From Macropodus opercularis (Eukaryota > Chordata > Actinopteri > Anabantiformes > Osphronemidae), in the NCBI GenBank assembly GCA_030770545.1, contig CM061090.1:12591501-12655500 (forward strand): a DNA stretch of 64,000 bases. Reading direction: 5' to 3'. A model generated the notes under the pieces. That model worked only from the letters and a program-made list of their open reading frames with translations. It did not search any database and was not told the origin of the DNA. Position numbers and translations under genes: made by a program. This document shows positions 49,001 through 58,496 of this stretch, in pieces (the first letter of the stretch is position 1; every line of letters starts with the position of its first letter).

Positions 49001-50645
49001 ACTGTTGCACTAAACTGCAGAGACTCTGAGAAGCTCCGACAAGCATTCACTTATACAGTACGCTCAGGAAATGTACATAATGAGCTTTTAAAGAAAGAAT
49101 TAATAAAATGATTACTCAGCATACTTCTTGAAGGTTGGTGAATTTCTTGCTCTTTATCCCAAGAGCTACTCACAGCTCATGACGTCATTGACCAACAATA
49201 TTTTTTTCCTTTCTTTTCCATATATTGGTCAACAATGTGGTGGCTGGCATGAGACAATATTGCCAGTGTTACTACACTAGAAAGAATCAATGTGTCATCA
49301 CTTCCCGTTGAGCCAGGGGAATTTTCACAAGAAAGAGTGTACGCAAATCTAAAAGCATTGTGCACCAAGTAGTAAGTTATTTATTCATTAGCTTAAACGA
49401 ACGTCTTCTTACACAGACCCCACATCTAATGAAGTTATAAAATGATTAATTCCCGCCTCCAATGTTAGTCTTAACCATCACAAATATACTGTGTATTGAA
49501 TCCCAACCCCAACACAAGCCTGAACCTCACTGACCTGAATGTTCAAGAACTAAAACCCAGTTGGTATTCTGTTGAATTATAACATATAATAAAGTTAAAA
49601 GAAAAAGATGACCCACATCAGTTTGAGTAAGCAATTGTTAACAGTATTTAAAATGTGATCTTCACATTTCAGCTTCATCGTCTGGTATAGACCTAATTGG
49701 AAAAAGATGAGAGGATAAAATTGTCCACCATTCTAGGATAATGACAGCCTCTGGGATGAAACGTCCACTGTGTCGTCTGTGCCATGTTTAGCTCTATTCA
49801 GCGCGTATTGTCACACAACATTCGTCAGACAGTTGTTTGACTGGCTAAAGGGACATAAATATGTGAAAATATTTGCTTTACTTACCCAATTATAATTATA
49901 GTAATAATAAATACTTCCAGTTGTATGAATGATGTAGCCATGTGAAAACTAGTCATTTAAGTACAGTAAAACAGTATGTGACGAACACCCAACAATCAGG
50001 ATTTCAGCTGCTTTTGTCTTGCAGGAAATGGCTGCTGGTTGGACTTCAAATCCAAGAGTCAACGGTAAAGAGAAGCTTCTTAAAAATCACTAATATATGA
50101 GGGAAAGCCTGATTTCACAGCATTATTCACTTGATGTTTTCACACATTGCTTTCTTTTAGATGTGCCTTCACCTCAACATGCAAATGTGTGTAACGTGGA
50201 CCATGCGGGTTCATCAGTTTACGATAAAGTAAACGCCTCATCTGTTCATCCCATTGAATCGTTCCCAGCATCTCATTCGATGAGAAGGTCGCACCAAGTC
50301 AAAACAGGAAACACATCTCACTCGCCTTTAAGGCAAGCGCTCTTTCAACAGATTCAGGTGTTTTTTTAAATTTTGTATCATTGCATTATACTTTTATAAT
50401 GACAAGATAAGAAATGTAATGTTTGAACAGTAAAATACATAACAGCATGTGTGTATTTGCAGCGTCAGATTTCCAGCCCTGATACGCTGTCAGGTAAAGT
50501 CAACATTTACTTCAGCAATGTAACTGGACTACAGACTGGCACGAACAACACCATGACCATCTACACCTCAAACCCCGTGGAGCGGAAACGACACCCAACA
50601 GCCCCATCTACTGTTACCCTCCCACCACCACATCCAGGAAGGTGA
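46013..50645 (+). CDS. ripk3: Receptor-interacting kinase 3 with C-terminal RHIM
   Basis: RIPK3 assembles through its RHIM with RIPK1/ZBP1/TRIF-type partners and drives necroptosis. Twelve coding exons: 46013-46170, 46255-46423, 46525-46680, 47062-47210, 47419-47468, 47618-47779, 48150-48232, 48363-48426, 48938-48981, 50025-50064, 50161-50357, 50463-50645; 484 aa (human 518). Kinase domain: glycine loop GSGGFGQVY, VAVK Lys46, catalytic loop HLDLKPSNVLLD (Asp146; Arg of HRD replaced by Leu), DFG Asp164 in TDFGLARF, activation segment YMPPEAF, and RCWEAKPDKRPS. A poorly conserved linker leads to the RHIM: VNIYFSNVTGLQTGTNNTMT aligns with human VNIYNCSGVQVGDNNYLTM, core tetrad LQTG at 446-449. 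The start follows a splice acceptor 7 nt upstream. It is the only plus-strand cellular gene here. Confidence 0.93.
47939..47976. repeat. Perfect inverted repeat, 17-bp arms
   Basis: Arms 47939-47955 and 47960-47976 are exact reverse complements with a 4-nt loop, in the ripk3 intron between kinase exons 6 and 7. Confidence 0.93.
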
Positions 50646-51163
50646 AACAAGACAGGACGAGTTTGCTGAGTGTGCAGTTCTGATTTTCTCTCTTGGCTTT
50701 ATCCTGTGTTGCACAACAGGAAGATTGTGTTTTTCTAAGAGATGTTCACAGTATAAAGGCTTCACTGGTTGGTTTTGTTTTGATCTTTATGCCGTTGCTT
50801 TTTCAGATTGTGTTTTGTAAGTATGTACGGCTAGTTTTTTAAAAACCTTTATTTATTCTGCTTGTTTCTTATTTTTTGAACCACTGAGCGGGAGCTCACA
50901 CATCCTTCATTTTTTCTCAGCAGTGTCTGAGCCAATTGTGGTCATATGGTTTTGCTTCTTCTCCAACTGCCCAACAAATATTCAGTCATGGTGCCAACTC
51001 TCCATTAAGTGCCAAAAAATGTTTTAACAGCAGCTTGATTGTTAGTCAAGACTGTTCATCATATACTGTAATCTAATCTGTATATTTTTAACACGTGCAT
51101 ATGTAAAGTGACAAAATAAATTGGTTTTACATTTTTCTAATGCTGTAATTTTTATACCTTATG
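50646..51163 (+). other. ripk3 3' UTR
   Basis: AT-rich sequence from the stop codon to the poly(A) signal at 51115-51120, then about 45 bp of flank before the solo LTR target duplication. Confidence 0.6.
51115..51120 (+). terminator. Poly(A) signal of ripk3
   Basis: AATAAA 470 bp past the ripk3 stop and only 49 bp before the solo LTR begins. Confidence 0.55.
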
Positions 51164-51668
51164 TCAGGTGTGACAATCGGGTTCGTCCTTCTTTTTGTTG
51201 GGGTTTTGTTTCGTCCTAGTTCCTGTTTTGTCATTAGTGTTTTCACCTGTTTTTGATTTCCTGTCTGTGTTATATTTAAGTTCCTCAGTTTATTCCCCTT
51301 GTTGCTGGCTCGTTAGTAGATGTTACCTTGCGTTAGTTGTGTTTGTCGCATCGATCACTCGTGTTACTGGTTGCTACATGTTTGTTCTTGTCATTTGCGT
51401 TACCATTCACATTTGAATTATCGAGATGTCTGTTCCTTTGAGAGTCGGAGTAAGTGTTGGTTTGTGGATGTCTGTATTTGTTATACTTATATACTTATAC
51501 TTATTTGTTTAGTCCAGTCAGTGTTTAGGGTTGTTCTGTCCCGCTGTGCACGTGAGTATGTGTAGACTTAGTGTTTTATGTTAAAGTGTGTTCATGCCTG
51601 TTAAGATTTGTTTGTACTGTCTTGTTTAGTTTGGTAGTTTGCTATGTGGGGTCTCGTTAGATGTTAAG

Positions 51669-52222
51669 TGTTACAGATTGGACCTTTTCTCCACCAGGGG
51701 GAGTGTTTTTGTTTGAGTTTCTTTTTCCATGTTCTCTGCCAGCCTCCATACCTGCCATATTGCACACACCTGTTTATCATTTGTCACTCACCTCAGCTTG
51801 TCTTATACCGGTCACCATACGGTCATTATTCGCTGGTGTGTCACCCCTGATCGTCGCTTGGTTTTGCTCTCCCTCTTCCCCGACCTCTGGCTCGAGTAAG
51901 TTTAGTGTAGTATTTCAAAGCTGTTTTGTAGTTCCTGCCTTGGGCAGCGTTTTGTTTTCTAGAGTTAAGGTTAGTTTTGTTTCTCTCCCTGGTGGGCCTT
52001 TTTTTGTTTCTTAGAAAGCCATAGTTAGAGTTCGTTCATAGTGATTGGCACTATCGTTTTTTGTTCTGTTTTGTTTTCTAAAATTCTTACTGTTATTCCA
52101 GCACGGCTGTGACTTTTTGTTCTACCTGTTCTTTGAATAAATTATTAATCGGCTGCAGTTCCGCCTAGTGGTCATTTGCGCTTGGGTCCAAACTCGGCTC
52201 GAGTTTTCGAGCGTTCGTAACA
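51669..52222 (+). repeat. 5' LTR of the gypsy element
   Basis: 554 bp, TGTTAC...GTAACA ends. It has a TATA-like CTTATACC (51802-51809), a predicted start near 51832 and AATAAA at 52136-52141, giving a U3-R-U5 layout with a long R. A CTCF-like core, CCACCAGGGGGAG, sits at 51691-51703. Confidence 0.95.
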
Positions 52223-52224
52223 GA

Positions 52225-52234
52225 ACACACCAGC
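52225..52234 (+). promoter_or_regulatory. Self-complementary primer-binding site
   Basis: The ten bases ACACACCAGC, 2 nt after the 5' LTR, are the exact reverse complement of GCTGGTGTGT at 51832-51841, which lies about 25-30 bp downstream of the LTR TATA-like box. I see no obvious tRNA-complementary TGG-type site. This matches the self-priming arrangement known for Tf1/sushi elements. Confidence 0.65.
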
Positions 52235-52238
52235 CACT

Positions 52239-53258
52239 ATGGACCCAGCGAATGTACCCGCGGCGGTTCCGCCAGCCGCCGTTTCTGGCACCCTCCCACC
52301 GGTGTCACAGCCGGGGCCTAGTAGGGCTGAGCTCGAGGGAGTGAGAGAGACGGCCGAGCAGGCGCTCCGGATCGGCCGCCACTTCCAGTCCGAGGTGAGG
52401 CTAACTCTGCCCGCCCGCTTTAGCGGCGTGGCCGATCAGTGCGAAACTTTTCTTTCTTCTCTTCGTCTGAAGTTTGAACTTGAACCCCTCACTTACTTTA
52501 CGGAGAGGAGCAAAGTAATTTTCACGCTCTCACAACTAGAGGGACGTGCGTTTGACTGGGGCATGGCCGAGTGGGAACGGTGCGCGGAGTGTGTTTCTAG
52601 TTTTAAGAAATTCGCTGATGAACTGTCCCTTATTTTTAACCCCGCCGCCAGCCGGCGCGTTACTGCCGCCACAATGTTTCGTCTCTCCCAGGCTGACAGG
52701 AGTGTGTACGAGTACACAATCGAGTTCCGGACCCTGGCCGCTCGCCTTGATTGGCCGGAGGGCATCCTTTGTGACAAATATTATGAGGGTCTTGCTGGGA
52801 GAATTAAGGACGAGATGGTGGGGAGCGCACTGCCTGCTTCCTTACGGGATTTATTGTCTTTGGCGGCCGCGATCGATCAAAGGCATCAGGAGCGCTGCCA
52901 GGAGCGGCGTCTACTGGAGGGGGCTCGTCAGTCCCGAGGACGCCGGCCGTTTCTGGGGGGACACGGGCGCGGCGCACCTGACTCGGAGGCGTGGCTCTGC
53001 GTCGAGAGGTTTCCTCCACGTCCTCCTACTGTTTCAACCATCCCCGCACCGGCGCCGCCTCCACCTACCAGACCTGGACGGGTCGCTTCACCGGAGAGAG
53101 AGGAGCCCATGCAGATCGGGAGGTTCCGGCTCTCGGAGGAGGAGCGTAGGAGACGTCGCAGGTCGGGTCTCTGTATGTACTGCGGACAGGAGGGTCACTT
53201 AGTGGCAAACTGTCCGTTAAACGAAGACGCTCGCCAGCGGTCCGGGAGGCGCTGGTGA
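52239..53258 (+). CDS. gag: Gag polyprotein of the gypsy element
   Basis: Intact 339-residue ORF from the first ATG after the 5' LTR. A retrotransposon-type capsid region (about residues 60-215, with FEL, FDWGMAEW and FIFNPA-like helices) is followed by a proline/arginine-rich linker. One CCHC zinc knuckle, CMYCGQEGHLVANCP, lies near the C-terminus (about 315-330). Packages element RNA into virus-like particles. Ends at a TGA inside the hairpin of the frameshift signal. Related in type to the Gags domesticated in mammals as PEG10/RTL genes (family knowledge). Confidence 0.93.
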   Translation: MDPANVPAAVPPAAVSGTLPPVSQPGPSRAELEGVRETAEQALRIGRHFQSEVRLTLPARFSGVADQCETFLSSLRLKFELEPLTYFTERSKVIFTLSQLEGRAFDWGMAEWERCAECVSSFKKFADELSLIFNPAASRRVTAATMFRLSQADRSVYEYTIEFRTLAARLDWPEGILCDKYYEGLAGRIKDEMVGSALPASLRDLLSLAAAIDQRHQERCQERRLLEGARQSRGRRPFLGGHGRGAPDSEAWLCVERFPPRPPTVSTIPAPAPPPPTRPGRVASPEREEPMQIGRFRLSEEERRRRRRSGLCMYCGQEGHLVANCPLNEDARQRSGRRW

Positions 53259-53260
53259 GC
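53216..53260 (+). promoter_or_regulatory. Candidate -1 ribosomal frameshift signal (gag/pol)
   Basis: Slippery heptamer G TTA AAC (53216-53222) lies in register with gag codons. After a 6-nt spacer comes an 11-bp stem, 53229-53239 with 53250-53260 (one G-U pair), around a 10-nt loop. A -1 slip enters the pol frame, which is open from there through 55105. The stem includes the gag stop codon. Confidence 0.75.
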
Positions 53261-56200
53261 AGATCGGCTCACCTCTCTCCCGCTAAGGAGCCTGCTGTGT
53301 CGGTGGTCTTCTCGGTCCCGGGCGGAGATCACACTGCGCTGGCCTTGGTGGATTCTGGGGCCGAGGCCAGCTTCATGGATTCCTGTTTGGCGAAGTCCTT
53401 GGGCCTTGGACTCGTTAAACTGGTAAGACCTGTTACTGTAAACTCTTTTAACGATCGTGTTATTCATACAATTACCTGCAGGACCGAGCCCATTAAGATG
53501 ACTTTGGCCGGCAACCACCAGGAGACGCTGGAGTTTAACATTTTTACCTGCCCGGAATTTCCCGTTATACTGGGGCTCCCCTGGCTGCAGAAGCATAACC
53601 CACACATCGACTGGGCCTCCTGCAAGATATTGGGTTGGAGCAACTTCTGCTTGGGGAATTGCCTTCTGTCTGCCCCTCTTCCTCGTAGCCAAGCAGATGA
53701 AGGTGATGGGCCGACCGCATCAGACCTCAAGGGGATACCGGTGGAGTACCACGACCTGGGGACCGTCTTCAGCAAACGGAGGGCGACCTCACTGCCTCCA
53801 CATCGTCCCTATGACTGTGGAATTGATCTGTTGCCAGGCACCTCTCCACCTAGGGGGCGCACCTTCTCGCTAACGCAGCCAGAACGCCAGGTAATGGAGG
53901 AGTATATAGGTGAGGCTTTAGCTTCGGGACTAATCCGACCCTCGTCCTCGCCAGCGGGAGCGGGGTTCTTCTTCGTGGCCAAGAAGGATGGTGGGCTGCG
54001 GCCGTGTATCGATTACAGAGGACTCAACGCCATTACAGTGAGGAATAAGTATCCCATTCCCCTCATGTCCTCAGCGTTCGAGTTATTACAGGAGGCCACC
54101 ATCTTTTCCAAGCTAGACCTCAGAAACGCCTACCACTTAGTCCGCGTCAGGGAGGGGGACGAGTGGAAGACGGCCTTCAACACTCCTACTGGTCACTACG
54201 AGTACCTGGTAATGCCGTTTGGGCTCACTAACGCCCCCGCTGTTTTCCAGGCATTGGTCAATGACGTTCTTAGAGACATGGTAAATAAATTTGTTTTTGT
54301 ATATCTTGATGCCATTTTGATCTATTCCAGCTCCAAGGAGGAGCATGTTAAGCATGTTCGGGCGGTGCTGCTTCGCCTGTTGGAAAATCAGCTATTCGTA
54401 AAAGCTGAGAAGTGCGAGTTCCACACCACCAGAACCTCTTTTCTTGGTTTTATTATTGAGCCTGGACGAGTGGCCATGGACCCTGCCAAGGTGGCAGCGG
54501 TTACTGATTGGGCGGAGCCCAGGGACCGGCAGCAGCTGCAGCGGTTCCTGGGTTTCGCGAACTTCTACAGACGATTCATTCGGGGTTTTAGCAAGGTGGC
54601 AGCGCCACTGCACTCTCTCACGTCCTCCAAAACGACCTTTAAGTGGTCGGCCGAGGCCGGGGAGGCGTTCAACAGACTTAAGAACTCGTTCACGTCAGCG
54701 CCTATCCTCCGCCTCCCTGACCTGAATAGACAATTCATTGTGGAGGTGGACGCCTCCAGCACTGGGGTCGGGGCGGTGCTCTCTCAGCGATATGGGGACA
54801 ACAAGGTGCATCCGTGTGCGTTCTTTTCCAGAAAACTCTCAAGCGCTGAGCGCAACTATGATGTGGGTAATCGTGAGTTGCTGGCTGTCAAATTAGCCCT
54901 GGAGGAATGGAGGCATTGGCTAGAGGGAGCCTCCCTTCCTTTTTTAGTCTGGACAGATCACAAGAACCTCGAATATATTAGGACAGCCAGGAGACTCAAT
55001 GCCCGTCAGTCCCGCTGGGCTATGTTCTTCGCACGCTTTGACTTTACTTTGTCTTATCGCCCAGGGTCAGAACGTAAAGCCGGACGCTCTGTCGCGTCAA
55101 TTTGAGAATCCCAGTGAGTTAGGTAGCAACACTGACGATGAGTTCATTCTGGCACCCTCTAGAGTCAGGGCTATGCGCTGGGATATTGAGGAGCGGGTGC
55201 GCAGCTTCCGGCACTCACAGCCCGTCCCAGAGGGTTGTCCCCCTCGGTGCCTGTTTGTTCCGGTGTGCTTACGTCCTCAGGTGCTGAGATGGGGGCACGA
55301 TTCACGGTTGGCCTGCCACCCAGGGGTCAGCCGGACCACGTCCCTAGTCCTGCAGCGGTTCTGGTGGCCTTCGGTGAGAGGTGATGTCCGGAGGTACGTC
55401 GCAGCCTGTCGAGTTTGCGCCACCAACAAGCAGTCTCACAGACCACCTGCTGGATTACTCCATCCGCTGCCCATCCCATCACGTCCTTGGTCCCACATAT
55501 CACTGGACTTCATAACCGGACTTCCCCCATCATCGGGTAACACAGTCATACTCACCATAGTCGACAGGTTCTCAAAATTGATTCACCTCATTCCATTACC
55601 CAAGCTCCCCACAGCCAAGGAAACTGCCCATCTACTCATCACACATGTCGTCCGGTTGCATGGGATCCCCGAAGATGTAGTCTCAGACCGTGGGCCGCAG
55701 TTCGCTTCAGTCACCTGGAAGGAGTTCTGTGGGGCACTCGGAACGTCGGTGAGCTTGTCTTCAGGTTTCCACCCACAGAGCAATGGCCAAACTGAGCGCA
55801 TCAACCAGGAGGTAGAGTCCCTCCTGAGGTGCACCGCTTCAGCCCAGCCCAGCACCTGGTCGGCGCAGCTACCGTGGGTCGAATACGCCCATAACGCCCT
55901 TCCATCGTTTTCCCTGGGGTGTTCACCGTTTGAGGCGGCATATGGTTTTCAACCGCCGCTCTTCCCGGAGCAGGGCGCTAGAGTCGGAGTGTCGTCCATT
56001 GCCCACTACATCCGGCGCTGCAGGTGCACTTGGTCCCGAGTCCGGGCACAACTCCTGAAGGGGCAGGCAAGGGCGGAGCGATATGCCAATCGTCGCCGCG
56101 CCCCTGCCCCAGATTATCATGTCGGAGACAAGGTTTGGTTATCGACACAGAACTTAACACTAAAGGACTACAGTAGGAAACTCTCACCACGGTTCATTGG

Positions 56201-56546
56201 ACCGTTCAACATCACTCAGATCATTAACCCGGTTTCTGTCAAGCTGTCTCTCCCACCCAGCCTAAAGGTCCACCCTGTGTTTCACGTTTCTTGCATCAAA
56301 CCGGTCATCGATTCTGCTCTGTCTCCTCCAGTCAACGCCCCCCCCCCCGCCCGCATCATTGACGGCGGCCCAGCTTACACTGTTGGATCCATTCTGCGGT
56401 CGCGCCGACGAGGCCGGGGATTGCAGTACCTCGTTGATTGGGAGGGTTATGGTCCGGAGCACCGCAGCTGGGTCCCGTCGAGGAACATCCTGGACCGCGC
56501 CCTTATCCGGGATTTCCACCTTCAGCATCCTGCAGAGCCCTCGTAG
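53222..56546 (+). pseudogene. pol: Pol polyprotein of the gypsy element, disrupted
   Basis: First block, frame open to 55105: aspartic protease (LVDSGAEASFMD), reverse transcriptase (about 53940-54400; KKDGGLRPCIDYRGLN, MPFGLTNAPAVFQ) and RNase H (VEVDASSTGVGAVLSQ, LLAVKLALEEW, WTDHKNL). Second block, a different frame, to the stop at 56544-56546: integrase with HHCC zinc finger (HPGVSRTT...CRVCATNK) and the D,D,E catalytic residues (SLDFITGL, VSDRGPQF, NGQTERINQE), then a C-terminal chromodomain (YLVDWEGYGPEHRSWVP). Lesions: the RT YxDD motif reads YLDA (54302-54313), losing one catalytic Asp, and the frame shifts by one at about 55061-55075, just after the SYRPGS block. Either should stop autonomous transposition unless one is a sequencing error. 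Confidence 0.92.
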
Positions 56547-56565
56547 GTCGCCAGGAGGCGCCCTT

Positions 56566-56578
56566 GGGGGGGGGGCTC
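56566..56578 (+). promoter_or_regulatory. Polypurine tract of the gypsy element
   Basis: A run of ten G (56566-56575) plus CTC directly before the 3' LTR, in the expected place for plus-strand priming. Confidence 0.6.
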
Positions 56579-57132
56579 TGTTACAGATTGGACCTTTTCT
56601 CCACCAGGGGGAGTGTTTTTGTTTGAGTTTCTTTTTCCATGTTCTCTGCCAGCCTCCATACCTGCCATATTGCACACACCTGTTTATCATTTGTCACTCA
56701 CCTCAGCTTGTCTTATACCGGTCACCATACGGTCATTATTCGCTGGTGTGTCACCCCTGATCGTCGCTTGGTTTTGCTCTCCCTCTTCCCCGACCTCTGG
56801 CTCGAGTAAGTTTAGTGTAGTATTTCAAAGCTGTTTTGTAGTTCCTGCCTTGGGCAGCGTTTTGTTTTCTAGAGTTAAGGTTAGTTTTGTTTCTCTCCCT
56901 GGTGGGCCTTTTTTTGTTTCTTAGAAAGCCATAGTTAGAGTTCGTTCATAGTGATTGGCACTATCGTTTTTTGTTCTGTTTTGTTTTCTAAAATTCTTAC
57001 TGTTATTCCAGCACGGCTGTGACTTTTTGTTCTACCTGTTCTTTGAATAAATTATTAATCGGCTGCAGTTCCGCCTAGTGGTCATTTGCGCTTGGGTCCA
57101 AACTCGGCTCGAGTTTTCGAGCGTTCGTAACA
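56579..57132 (+). repeat. 3' LTR of the gypsy element
   Basis: 554 bp, identical by eye to the 5' LTR (constant offset 4,910); followed directly by the TTAAG duplication. Confidence 0.95.
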
Positions 57133-58160
57133 TTAAGTGTTGTCACCTTGTCCTTGTCTAGAGTCCTGTCGGTGTGATAGTCTGCCACTTATTTATCTAT
57201 TGTATGTTTTGGTTTATTAGTATTTTGTTTAGCTACTTGTCTTCTCGTTTGTTCAATTAAAATATTGGTTGTTCTGTCCCGGGTTTGTGCAATTGGGTCC
57301 TATCCATTTAGTTCTGTCGTAGCGGGCACAGGCTCTTGGCTGAGCAGCCCTTTAGTTTGTTTGGCGCCACCGTGTGGCGATATTACGAGTCAGAGCCAGG
57401 GGTTCAGGGACCCTAGTGAGTTAAGTAGAGAGTTGTAACATCAGGTGCTGTAGAATGGTTCAATAAAGATATCATGTTTTAATTCAAACCAGAATATCTT
57501 CATTTACATTAGAAATATATAGCTGTATCAAAAAATATATCAAATATTTTGAAAAGTGCATAAATAAGCTGACTTCATTCTGTGCAGGCAAAACACATTT
57601 AGGCACAGATTGGTTTAAATGTAAACACGAAAAGCATAATAAACTATGATCAAGCCAATCAAATCTGAGGTTGATTAATGCTGGTGCATCTTAGTTTTAA
57701 ATACTTTTTATTAAAGGAGTCTCCTTTTTTCCTCTTTGTTAATTTTAACAAGTCACAGGAACACAACTACTGTATCAGTGCTGGTTGTGATCTCGCAGCC
57801 ATAGGCCTGTTTGTTAATGTACATTTTTGCTGTGTTTGACAAGGTGTTAGAGATTTGGTGGCTGAGAACCAGCCGCAGACAGAATCATACAACAAGCAAG
57901 GGTCAATACAGAGCATATTACATGCCAAATAAATGCACAGGGGAAGAAAAAGTGAAGTGTAGTTCCAGCAAAATACACAAGGAAAAGCTGGAACTCAAGG
58001 GAACGACTGTGAAGCTGTAACAGACGATCTGGCAAGAAAGTAGAGGAAGGCACGACAATATAAATAGTAAGGGGATAACTGGGGATTTGAGAGAACACAC
58101 TGATATAACATGGACTCAAAATTTATCACAGTAAGTACACAACTTCATGATGTCATGAAT

Positions 58161-58496
58161 CATTCATTCATCTTCTACCGCTTCTTCCCCGTAGGGGTCG
58201 TTGTGCTGGGGTCTGTCCCATCTGGCTATGGGTGAGAGGCAGGGTTCACCCAGTCTGTCCCAGGGCCACACATGTACAGACTCACACCTACGGGCAGTTT
58301 AGAGTTTTCCAATCAGCCTAACTGCATGTCTTTGGACTGTGGGAGGAAGCCGGAGACCCCGGAGAAAACCTACACAGACACGGGGAGAACATGCAGACTC
58401 CACACAGAAAGGCTCTAGGTCGCCTCTGGGAATCGAACCCGGAGGCTTCTCCTGTGAGGCGACAGTGTTAACCACCTCTGTACCACCGTGCTGCCC
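58161..58496 (-). repeat. tRNA-derived SINE, copy 2
   Basis: Same family and strand as the copy in the cyclase intron. The Pol III B-box-like GGGTTCGATTCCC (near 58430-58442) is intact and the (ATGA)n tail is at about 58161-58172. The middle has a deletion relative to copy 1. No clear target duplication found. Confidence 0.85.

Larger units (their letters stand above)
51669..57132 (+). mobile_element. Ty3/gypsy chromodomain LTR retrotransposon (Tf1/sushi-like), nearly full length
   Basis: 5,464 bp with two 554-bp LTRs, a gag ORF, and a pol with protease, RT, RNase H, integrase and chromodomain in Ty3/gypsy order. Flanked by a perfect 5-bp target duplication TTAAG (51664-51668 and 57133-57137). 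The LTRs are identical in a line-by-line reading, so the insertion is recent. Nested inside an older solo LTR about 0.5 kb 3' of ripk3. The pol region carries two lesions (see its entry), so this copy should not move on its own. The chromodomain and self-primer features resemble the vertebrate sushi group of chromoviruses. Confidence 0.95.
51169..57440 (+). mobile_element. Older solo LTR, split by the younger gypsy element
   Basis: The left part (51169-51668) begins TGTGACAATCGG and the right part (57133 or 57138 to 57440) ends GTTGTAACA, giving TG...CA termini with short inverted ends. Flanks carry a perfect 5-bp duplication TCAGG (51164-51168 and 57441-57445). Removing the inserted element and one TTAAG leaves about 803 bp with no internal coding region, as expected for a solo LTR formed by LTR-LTR recombination. 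The orientation is inferred from ATTAAA-like signals in the right part and is weak. Confidence 0.82.

Noticed and set aside
51195..52014. Several plus-strand ORFs before gag, repeated at 56359-56924
   Set aside because: They lie in the solo LTR and in both LTRs, in unrelated frames, and lack retroelement domains.
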